64,000 nt of DNA from Streptomyces sp. CB01249 (GTDB taxonomy: Bacteria; Actinomycetota; Actinomycetes; Streptomycetales; Streptomycetaceae): NCBI RefSeq assembly GCF_001905735.1, contig NZ_LISW01000010.1, forward strand, positions 1 through 64,000. The letters run 5' to 3'. Below are positions 8,801 through 18,700 of this stretch, piece by piece. The first letter of the stretch is position 1, and every line of letters begins with the position of its first letter. The notes under the pieces were generated by a model, which made no database searches, had not been told where the DNA came from, and saw only the letters and a list, made by a program, of their open reading frames with translations. Made by a program: the position numbers and the translations under genes.

Positions 8801-9791
8801 GCTCGAACGGCACGTCCTGGTTGGCGTACGCGTCCAGGTCCGATTCCCTTACCCGATCGACCAGTTGGCGGAAGGTCGGGTCGCCGGAGACGTCGGTGCG
8901 CAGCACCAGGGTGTTGACGAAGAACCCGACCAGGTCCTCCAGCGCCTCCTCGGTCCGGCCTGCGGTGGCGGTGCCGATCGCGATGTCGGTGCCCGCGCCG
9001 AGTCGGCTGAGCAGGGCGGCGAAGGCGGCCTGGATCACCATGAAGACGGTGGCCTGCTGCTCGCGGGCGAAGGTGAGCAGCCGGGCGTGCAGCTCGGGGC
9101 TGCTGGTTTGGGCGACGGCCGTGCCTTTGTAGGAGGGGGCGGCCGGGCGGGGCCGGTCCAGCGGGAGCGGGATCTCCTCGGGCAGGCCGTCCAAGGTGGT
9201 TCGCCAGAAGGCGAGTTGCTGGGCGAGCGGGCTCTGCGGGTCGTCCGCCTCGCCCAGCAGTTCGTGCTGCCAGAGGGTGTAGTCGGTGTACTGGACGGGC
9301 AGCGGTTCCCAGTCCGGTGCTGCTCCGGTGCCGGTGCGGGCGGCGTAGGCGGTGGCCAGGTCGCGGACCAGCAGGCCCAGGGACCAGCCGTCGGTGGCGA
9401 TGTGGTGCATGACCAGCAGCAGCACCTGATCCTGCGGGCCGACCCGGAACAGGTGGGGGCGCAACGGCAGTTCGCTGCCCAGGTCGAAGGTGAGGTTGCA
9501 GGCGCCGGCGAGCTCGGCGGTCAGCTCCGCCTCGGCGCACTCGTGCATGGTCCAGACGGGCTGGGCCTCGCCGACGGCGAGCACGTGTTGCAGTGGCTCG
9601 CCGTCCACCTCCTGGTAGGTGGTGCGCAGCGCCTCGTGCCGGTCGATCACGTCGGCGAGCGCGTGCCGCAGCGCGGCGGCGTCCAGATCGCCGCGCAGTC
9701 GCAGCGCGTAGGGCAGGTTGTAGGCCGAGCTCCGCCCCTCGACCTGCTCGTGGAACCACAGACGGGCCTGGGCGTAGGACAGCGGGATCAC
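5844..9791 (-). CDS. NRPS, terminating module C-A-T-TE (module 4)
   Basis: A 1315-residue one-module NRPS. The condensation domain covers about 1-440 with HHIATDG at 129-135. The adenylation domain (about 455-960) has TSGSTGRPKGV, FDGSVQELW and NQYGPTEFTVT, giving a specificity code, by my alignment to GrsA, of D-G-Q-Y-Q-G-Q-V-T-K; I know no matching monomer. The carrier domain has its phosphopantetheine Ser at 1005 (GGHSL). A type I thioesterase ends the protein with nucleophile Ser1137 in GWSYGG. There is no epimerase or methyltransferase domain. The GTG start at 9791 shares GTGA with the stop of NRPS1, so the two are translationally coupled and probably made in equal amounts. It should add the fourth residue and release the peptide by hydrolysis or cyclisation. 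Confidence 0.95.
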   Translation of the reverse strand: MIPLSYAQARLWFHEQVEGRSSAYNLPYALRLRGDLDAAALRHALADVIDRHEALRTTYQEVDGEPLQHVLAVGEAQPVWTMHECAEAELTAELAGACNLTFDLGSELPLRPHLFRVGPQDQVLLLVMHHIATDGWSLGLLVRDLATAYAARTGTGAAPDWEPLPVQYTDYTLWQHELLGEADDPQSPLAQQLAFWRTTLDGLPEEIPLPLDRPRPAAPSYKGTAVAQTSSPELHARLLTFAREQQATVFMVIQAAFAALLSRLGAGTDIAIGTATAGRTEEALEDLVGFFVNTLVLRTDVSGDPTFRQLVDRVRESDLDAYANQDVPFERLVEELNPSRSLSRHPLFQIMLLTQQSGDGSGPEFPGLAAVPVPVGTDAAKFDLTLAISERRTDGTPAGLRLNADFATDLLDPGSVRRLLDQLLRLLDSALAEPGHPVSRLALLTDTEREELLNRWHGAGTDSADGQLVHQAVAAQARATPDAPAVESGGTTLGYADLDARANRLAHHLIGLGAGRGTRVGVCLDRGTDQITTLLAVLKTGAAYLPLDATHPTERIAFMAEDAGLTVLVTDSRLSVRLPKTDATVLRLDTARAAVAARPTTAPAVTLTERDAAYVIYTSGSTGRPKGVVCEHGGLRNLIGWLRRDYRLTPADRASQLATAGFDGSVQELWSVLTAGGTICLPEPGLLDDAEALAAWIADARINVCYMPTPRLEAALDDLMARPGALRLVQCGGDTLRRRPHSDTPFRMSNQYGPTEFTVTATSADVAPEPAPGAPLPEIGRPIDNNRAYVLDEHLTPVPVGATGELYLAGPGLARGYLHRPGLTAERFVACPFGGPGARMYRTGDLVRRRPDGALVYGGRADHQVKIRGLRIELGEIEAVLTRHPGVGQAAVQVHQGPGERKDLIGYVVPSAGPVDPADLRRHAAEWLPDYMVPAAFVPLDALPLTPNGKLDRPALPAPERTGAETAVREPRTDRERILCEIFAQVLAVPSVGIDHDFFALGGHSLLATRLVSRVRSALGVRLGLRALFETPTVAELARRLDTPEESDALAVLLPLRAATNRSRPPLFCVHPAAGISWVYTGLLAHLGPEQPLYGLQSRGFTEPGSGPASVEEMAKDYLAEIRRVQPHGPYRLLGWSYGGAVAHTMAAQLQAAGEQVSLLAVLDGYPPAAGHARHWDPEDGETLAALLDTLGYDLPGHQAGPTTPAQYRAAADAADGPLAGLDPELLAALPRAFAANLNLLAGFEPGRFDGDLLFFQATRDRTPDTPAPQAWLPHLGGRLDLHEIDCAHAAMTRPEPLARIARVLGAALNPTPHP

Positions 9792-12700
9792 GAGCTCTTC
9801 TCCTTCGACCGGGCGCGCAGCGCGGGCCGGGCGCGGCCGGCGGTGCCGAGGCGGGTGACCAGGGTGGCGACGGTGGGTGACTCGAAGACGGTCTTGATGG
9901 TCAGTTCGGCGCTCATGACCGAGCGCACCCGGCTGATGAGCCGGGTGACCATCAGTGAGTGGCCGCCGAGGTCGAAGAAGTCGTCATCGATGCCGACCGA
10001 CTCCAGCCCGAGGATCTCGGCGAACAGGCCGCAGAGCTTCTCCTCGCGCTCGTCGCGCGGTGCCCGGCCGGTCTCGCGCGGTGTCGGACCGGGTACGGGC
10101 AGGGCGCGGCGGTCGAGCTTGCCGGTCGGCGTGAGCGGCAGCGCGTCGAGGACCACAACCGCGGACGGCACCATGTACTCCGGCAGGCGCTGGGCCACGT
10201 GGGCACGTACCGCGGACGCGTCGATCCGGACCCCGGACTCGGCCACCACGTAGCCCACCAGCCGCTTGTCACCCGGCCGGTCCTCACGTACCACCACCGC
10301 CGACTGCACCACACCCGGATAACCACCAACGACCGACTGCACCTCGGCAGGCTCGACCCGGAAGCCACGAATCTTCACCTGATCATCGGCCCGGCCCAGG
10401 AACTCCAACGTCCCGTCAGCCCGCCAGCGCACCAGATCACCGGTCCGGTACATCCGCTCACCCGGACCACCGAACGGGCAGGCCACAAACCGCTCAGCGG
10501 TCAGCCCCGGCTGTGAAACGTAACCATGCGCCAGACCGACACCGGACATGTAGAACTCACCCACCACGCCAGGCGCGACCAGCCCGAGCCTGTCGTCCAG
10601 CACCCAGAGCCGCTTGCCGTTCAGCGAGCGGCCGACCGGGATGGAGGGGCGCGAGCCGTCGGCCGGAGTGATCTCGTGCGCGACCGTGAAGATCATCGAC
10701 TCGGCCGGCGAGTAGCCGTTCACGAGTCGGATTCGGGGGAAGTCCCGCAGCAGTCGCATCACGTGGGCCACCGAGGCGGCCTCACCGCCGGTCATCACCT
10801 GGCGCAGACCGGTGAACGCCGCCGGGTACTCGTCCAGCAGGAAGTTCAGCAGGCTGGCCGAGACGTGCATGGTGGTCACCGCGTGCTCGCGAACCAGGGC
10901 CGCGATCACTGCCGGTTCGGGGCGCTGGCCGGGTTGCAGCACGCAGGTGCCGCCGGACAGCAGCGGGCCGAAGAGCTCCAGGGCGAAGGCGTCCCAGGAG
11001 ACCGGGGCGCACTGCAACCACACCTGCGCCTCGTCGAAGTCGGCGAAGTCCTGCCCCAGCAGCGTCCCGACGATCGCCCGGTGCGGCGACACCACCCCCT
11101 TCGGCAGTCCTGTGGAACCGGACGTGAACATCACGCACGCCGCGTCATCCGGACCGGCGACCGGGTCCAGACCGTGCGCAGGCCGCGCCGCGATCGCCTC
11201 GGCGTCGCGGTCCAGGACCACCTCGGCGACCCCGGGCAGGCGGCCGGACAGGCCGTCGCGGGTGATCAGCAGGCGTGCTCCGGTGTGTCCCAGCACGCTC
11301 GCGATGCGCTCGGCCGGGAAGTCCGGATCGAGCATGGTGTAGGCGCCGCCCGCCTTGAGCACGGCGAGCACCGCGACGACCAGGTCGATACCGCGCTCCA
11401 GATACACCCCGACCACGTCGCCACGACCGAGACCGGCCTCGGCGAGGTGGTGGCCGAGCCGGTTGGCGCGCTCCTCCAGCTCCGCGTAGGAGACGCGCTG
11501 CTCGCCGAAGACCAGCGCGGTCGCGTCGGGCCGTGCCTGCGCCTGCTCCTCGACCAGCCGGTGCACCGGTCGGTCGGCCGGGTGCCGCGCCGGTGCACCA
11601 CTCCACTGCTCCAGCAGGGTCCGGCGCTCCGCTCCGGTCAGCACGTCGAGTCGGCTCATCGGCGTCTCGGGGGCGGCTGTCGCGCGGTCCAGGAGACGGA
11701 TCAGACGGTTGGTCAGGTCGAGGACGGTGGACTGTTCGAAGAGGTCGGCGGCGTAGTCGACGGTGAACTGGAGCGCGCCGGTTGCGGGCTGTTCGGTGGC
11801 GGCGATGGTCAGGTCGAACTTGACGCTGTCGACGGCCGCGCCGAGCAGTTCGGCCTCCAGGCCGGCCAGGTGAAGCCGGGCGGCGCTGTTGTTCTGCACC
11901 ACCAGCATGATCTGGAACAGCGGGTGGCGGGAGAGCGTGCGGACCGGGTTGAGCTCCTCGACCAGGCGCTCGAACGGCACGTCCTGGTTGGCGTACGCGT
12001 CCAGGTCCGCTTCCCGGACCCGGCCGAGGAGTTCGCGGAAGGTCGGGTCGCCGGACACGTCCGAGCGCAGCACCAGGGTGTTGACGAAGAAGCCCACCAG
12101 GTCGTCGGTCGCCTCGTCGGTGCGGCCGGCCACCGGAGTGCCGAGCGGGATGTCGGTGCCGCCGCCGAGCCGGGAGAGCAGCGCCGCCAGGCCGGCCTGG
12201 AGCACCATGAACAGCGTGCTCTGGTTCGACCGGGCGAAGGCCAGCAGCCGGTCGTGGAGCTCCGCGGCGACCGGTACGGCGACGGAGCCGCCGCGCTGGG
12301 TGGGCGCGGCCGGGCGCGGCCGGTCCGTGGGGATCGCGAGCTCCTCCGGGAGGTCGGCCAGCGCCTCGCGCCAGTGGGCGAGTTGCTGGGAGAGCAGGCT
12401 CTGCGGATCGTCCGCCGTGCCCAAGAGGTCCTGCTGCCACAGGGTGTAGTCGGCGTACTGCACCGGCAGCGGCTGCCAGTCGGGGGCCTCGCCGGTGCTG
12501 CTGCGGGCGGCGTAGGCGGTGGCCAGGTCGCGGACCAGGGGGTCCAGCGACCATCCGTCGCTCGCGATGTGGTGCATCACCAGGGAGAGCACGTGGTCCT
12601 GCTCGCCGAGGCTGAACAGGTGTGCCCGCAGCGGCGGCCGGGCCGAGAGGTCGAAGCCCTGGTTCGCCGCCAGGGCCAGCGCGCCGGCCAGCTCCTCCTC

Positions 12701-15700
12701 GGTGCAGGCGGCTTCCAGCCAGGGCAGGTCGACCTCGGCGGGTGCCAGGATCCGCTGGTACGGTTCGCCGGCCCATTCCTGGAACACCGTGCGCAGCACC
12801 TCGTGCCGGGCGGTGACGTCGGTGACGGCCGACCGCAGCGCCGCGGTGTCCAGTGCTCCGCGCAGCCGCATGGTGACCGGCACGTTGTAGGCCGCGGTCT
12901 GCTCCTCCATCTGCCCGAGGAACCAGAGGCGCCGCTGCGCGAAGGAGAGCGGCAGCCGTTCGGGCCGTACCGCCGGGCGCAGCGGCGGGCGGGCGCCGCG
13001 GGCCTGCTCGACCAGTGCGCCGAGCCGGGCCACGGTCGGGGCCTGGAACAGGTCGCGGATGCCCATCTCCACGCCGAGCACCGGGCGGATCCGGCTGATG
13101 AGCCGGGTGACGAGCAGGGAGTGGCCGCCGAGGTCGAAGAAGTCGTCGTCGATGCCGACCGACTCCAGTCCGAGGACTTCGGCGAACAGGCCGCAGAGCA
13201 GTTCCTCCTTGGCGTTGCGCGGCGGGCGGCCGTCTTCGCGCGGCCCGAAGTCCGGTGCGGGCAGGGCGCGGCGGTCGAGCTTGCCGGTCGGCGTGAGTGG
13301 CAGTGCGTCCAGGATGACGACGGCGGAGGGCACCATGTACTCGGGCAGGCGCTGGGCCACGTGGGCACGTACCGCGGACGCGTCGATCCGCGCTCCGGAC
13401 TCGGCCACCACGTAACCGACCAGCCGCTTGTCGCCCGGCCGGTCCTCGCGTACCACCACGGCCGACTGCACCACGCCGGGATAGGCGCCGACGACCGACT
13501 GCACCTCGGCGGGCTCGACCCGGAAGCCACGAATCTTGACCTGATCATCGGCCCGGCCCAGGAACTCCAGCGTGCCATCGGCCCGCCAGCGCACCAGGTC
13601 ACCGGTCCGGTACATCCGCTCACCCGGACCACCGAACGGGCAGGCGACAAACCGCTCGGCGGTCAGGCCGGGCTGTGCAACGTAACCATGTGCCAAGCCG
13701 ACACCGGACATGTAGAGCTCACCGGCGACTCCGGGGGCGACCAGGCCGAGGCCGTCGTCCAGGACCCAGAGGCGTTTGTTGCCGAGCGGGCGGCCGACCG
13801 GGATGGAGGGGTGCGAGCCGTCGGCGGGAGTGATCTCGTGCGAGACGGTGAAGATCATCGACTCTGCGGGGGAATAGCCGTTGATCAGCTTCAGTCCGGG
13901 GAACCGCTCGACCAGTCGCATCACGTGGGCCACCGAGGCGGCCTCGCCGCCGGTCATCACCTGGCGCAGACCGGTGAAGGCGGTCGGGTACTCGTCCAGC
14001 AGGAAGTTCAGCAGGCTGGCCGAGACGTGAAGCGAGGTGACGTTGCGTTCGGCGACCAGGGCGGCGATGGCGGCGGGTTCGGGGCGCTGGCCGGGTTGCA
14101 GTACGCAGGTGCCGCCGGAGAGCAGTGGGCCGAAGAGTTCCAGGGCGAAGGCGTCCCAGGAGACCGGGGCGCACTGCAACCACACCTGCGCCTCGTCGAA
14201 GTCGGCGAAGTCCTGGCCTAGCAGCGTCCCGACGATCGCCCGGTGCGGCGAGAGCACGCCCTTCGGCCGACCGGTGGAGCCGGACGTGAACATCACGCAC
14301 GCGGCGTCATCCGGACCAGCCACCGGGTCCAGGCCGGCTGCGGAGCGCGCCGCGATCAGTGCCGCGTCCGCCGCGATGTCCACCTCGCGGTGGCCGCCCG
14401 GCAGCCGTCCGGCGTGCTCGTCAGCGGTGACCACCAGCCGGGCGGAGGTGTGTCCCAGCACGCTCGCGATGCGGTCGGCCGGGAAGTCCGGGTCGAGCAT
14501 GGTGTAGGTGCCGCCCGCCTTGAGCACGGCGAGCACGGCGACGACCAGGTCGATGCCTCGTTCCAGGTAGACCCCGACCACGTCGCCACGGCCGAGACCG
14601 GCCTCGGCGAGGTGGCGGGCGAGCCGGTTGGACCGTGCGTCGACCTCGGCGTAGGTCAGTTCGGTGTCCTGGAACACCAGCGCCGTGGCCTGCGGTGTGC
14701 GGGCCGCCTGCTGCTCGAAGAGCTGGTGGATGCAGAGGTCGGCGGGGAAGTCGACGGCGGTGTCGTTCCAGTCGACCAGCAGGGCCTGGCGTTCGGCCGC
14801 GGAGAGCACTTCCAGTCTGCTCACCGGGACGTCCGGATCGGCGAGCTGCCCTTCCAGCAGGCGGACCAGGCGGTCCAGGATGACCTCGACCGAGCTGCGG
14901 TCGAACAGGTCGGTGGCGAACTCGACCATGGCGGTCAGGCCGGCCGGAGCGCCGTCGGAGCCGAAGGTCTCGGTGAAGCCGAGGGTCAGGTCGAACTTCG
15001 CGGTGCCGGTGGTGACCGGGCTGATCTCCGCGTCCAGGCCGGGCAGGTGCAGCTTCGCCTCGGCGTTGTTCTGGACCACCAGCATGATCTGGAACAGCGG
15101 GTGGCGGGAGAGCGTGCGGACCGGGTTGAGCTCCTCGACCAGCCGCTCGAACGGCACCTCCTGGTGTGCGTAGGCGTCCAGGTCGGCGTCCCGGACCCGG
15201 GCCACCAGTTCGCGGAAGGTCGGGTCGCCGGACACGTCCGAGCGCAGCACCAGGGTGTTGACGAAGAACCCGACCAGGTCCTCCAGCGCGTCGTCGGTAC
15301 GACCGGCGGTCGGCGTGCCGACGGGGATGTCGGTGCCGGCGCCGAGCCGGTGCAGCAGACCGGCGAGCGCCGCCTGCATCACCATGAACAGGGTGGCCTG
15401 GTTGTCGCGGGCGAAGGCCAGCAGCCGCCGGTGCAGGTGCGGGCCGAGCCCGACGGTGGTGACCTGGCCGCGGTAGGACGGGACGGCGGGACGGCTGCGG
15501 TCCGACGGGAGCCGCAGCTCCTCCGGGAGGTCGGCCAGCGCTTCGCGCCAGTAGGCCAGTTGCTGGGAGAGCAGGCTCTGCGGATCGTCGGCCGAGCCCA
15601 GCAGGTCCTGCTGCCACAGGGTGTAGTCGACGTACTGGACCGGCAGCGGCTCCCACTGCGGCACGGCACCGTCGCAGCGCGCGGTGTAGGCGGTGGCCAG

Positions 15701-18700
15701 GTCGCGCATCACCGGGCCCAGTGACCAGCCGTCGCTCGCGATGTGGTGCATCACCAGGAGCAGTACGTGCTCCTCGGCGTCGATCGAGAAGATGTGCGCC
15801 CGGATCGGCAGCTCCACCTTCAGGTCGAAGGCGTGCCGGGAGGCGGTGTCCAGCTCCAGCGGCAGCTCGGCGACGCCGGTCTCCAGCGTGGTGACCATCG
15901 GCCGTGCCACTCCGGGGGGCAGGACCCGCTGGTACGGCTCGCCGTCGATCTCCAGGATCACCGTGCGCAGCGCCTCGTGCCTTCCGACCACGTCGGAGAC
16001 GGCGCTGTGCAGCGCTGCGACGTCGAGCCGGCCGTGCAGCCGGATCGTGTGCGCCACGTTGTAGGTGCTGTTCGGGCCCTCCATCTTGTTGAGGAACCAC
16101 AGTCGCCGCTGGGCGTACGACAGCGGGATCTCCTCCGGCCGCTCCATCACGGACGATGCCTTCCTGGCTCGTTGGGCGTTGCGGATGCGGGGAGCGAGGC
16201 CCCCCGCGGTGGGTGCTTCGAACAGGTCGCGTACGGACAGCTCGACGCCTGCGGCGGTGCGGGTACGGGCGCTCAGGCGGGCGGCCAGCAGCGAGTGCCC
16301 GCCGAGGTCGAAGAAGCTGTCGTCCACACCGACCCGGTCCAGGCCGAGGACTTCGGCGAACAGGCCGCAGAGCAGCTCCTCCTCCGGGTCGCCGGGCGGG
16401 CGGTAGGCCGCGCCGGAATCGAGCTCGGGTGCGGGCAGGGCACGGCGGTCGAGCTTGCCGGTCGGGGTCATCGGGAGCGCGTCCAGGGGCACCACGGCGG
16501 CGGGCACCAGGTGGTCGGGCAGCCGTTCGGCCAGGAAGGCGCGCACGGCCCTGGGATCGATTCCCGTACCGCCGACCGCGTAGGCGACCAGCCGTTTGTC
16601 GCCGGGCCGGTCCTCGCGCACCACCACCGCCGAGCGGACCAGGCCGGGGTAGGCGTCCAGCGCGGCCTGCACCTCGCCGGGCTCGATGCGGAAGCCGCGG
16701 ATCTTCACCTGGTCGTCCGCCCGGCCCAGGTACTCCAGGGTGCCGTCGGCGCGCCGCCGGGCCAGGTCGCCGGTGCGGTACATGCGGGTGCCCGGTCCGC
16801 CGAACGGGCAGGCGAGGAATCGCTCGGCGGTCAGCCCGGGCTGACCGGTATAGCCGTGTGCCAGCCCGGTGCCGGACAGGTACAGCTCTCCGGCGACACC
16901 GGGGGGCACCAGGCGCAGCGAGTCGTCCAGCACCCAGGACTGTTCGTTGTTCAGCGGGCGGCCGATCGGGATGGCGGGCCGGTCCCGGTCCGCCTCGGTG
17001 ATCGGGTGCGTGGCGGCGAAGATCATCGCTTCGGCCGGGCCGTAGCCGTTCACCAGCCGCAGCTTCGGGAACTCCCGTACGAGCCGCAGCACGTGGGGCA
17101 CCGAGGCCGCCTCGCCGCCGGTGGTGACCTGGGTGAGCGTGCTGAAGACCGCCGGGTACTCGTCGAGCATGAAGTTGAGGAGGCTGGCCGAGAAGAAGAC
17201 GGAGGTGACGCCCTGCGCGGCGACCAGGGCGGCGATGGTGGCGGGCTCGGGCCGCTGGCCCGGTTGCAGTACGCAGGTGCCGCCGGAGAGCAGCGGGCCG
17301 AAGAGCTCCATCGCGAAGGCGTCCCAGGAGACCGGGGCGCACTGCAACCACACATGGCCGGGGCCGAATTCCGCGAAGTCCTGGCCCAGCAGTGTGCCGA
17401 CGATCGCCCGGTGCGGGGAGACCACCCCCTTCGGCAGTCCCGTGGAGCCGGAGGTGAACATCACGCACGCCGCGTCATCCGGACCGGCGACCGGGTCCAG
17501 GCCGTGCGCAGGCCGCGCCGCGATCGCCTCGGCGTCGGCGTCCACGCAGACCACCGTGCGGCCGGGCCAGGCCGGCCGTGCGTCCGCCGTCGCGCGGCTC
17601 AGCACCAGCCTCGCGCCGACCCGGTCGACCAGCTGCGCCACACGCTCCGCCGGGAAGTCCGGGTCGAGCACGGTGTAGGCGCCGCCCGCCTTGAGCACGG
17701 CGAGCAGGGCCACCACCATCTCGATGCCGCGCTCCAGGTGGACGCCGACCACGTCACCGCGGCGGACCCCTGCCCGCACCAGGTGGTGGCCGAGCCGGTT
17801 GGCGCGCTCCTCCAGTTCCGCGTAGTCGACGCGCTGTTCGCCGAGGACCAGGGCGGTCGATGCCGGCGTCCGCCGCGCCTGGCGCTCGAACAACTCGTGC
17901 AGCGCCGAGTCGGCCGGGTACTTCTCGGACCGGCCGTTCCAGCTGCCGAGCAGGGCCCGGCGCTCGTCCGCCGAGAGCACTTCCAGGCGCCCCAGCGGGG
18001 CCTCGGGCCGGTCCAGGGCAGCGGCCATGAAGGCGAACAGGCGTTCCGTCAGTGCCGCCACCGTCTCCCGGTCCAGCACATCGGTGGCGTACTTCATGGT
18101 GACGCCGATGCCGTCCGGCGTGCCGTCCGCTCGGTGGCGCTCGGCGAGCTCCACGATCAGGTCGAACTTGGCGACGTCCAGGTCGATCACCTCGACCTCG
18201 GCGTGCAGACCGGGGAAGTCCGGACGGCTCGCCGCGTTGTTCTGCAGCAGCAGGAGGACCTGGAAGAGCGGGTGGCGGGAGAGCGAGCGGTCCGGGTTGA
18301 GTTCCTCGACCAGGCGCTCGAACGGCAGGTCCTGGTGTGCGTAGGCGTCCAGGTCGAAGGCCCGGACCCGGCCGAGGAGCTCGCGGAATCCCGGGTCGCC
18401 GGAGACGTCGGTGCGCAGCACCAGGGTGTTGACGAAGAAGCCGACCAGGTCGTCCAGCGCCTCGTCGGTGCGGCCGGCCACCGGAGTGCCGAGCGGGATA
18501 TCGGTGCCGGCGCCGAGGCGGCTGAGCAGCCCGGCCAAGGCAGCCTGCACGACCATGAAGAGGGTCGCGTCGTGGTTCCGGGCGAACTCGGCGAGCCGGT
18601 GGTGCAGCTCGGGCTCGATCCGGTGGGTCAGCACCTCGCCGTGGTAGGACGGCGCGGCCGGGCGCGGCCGGTCAAGCGGCAGTTCGAGTTCCTCCGGCAG

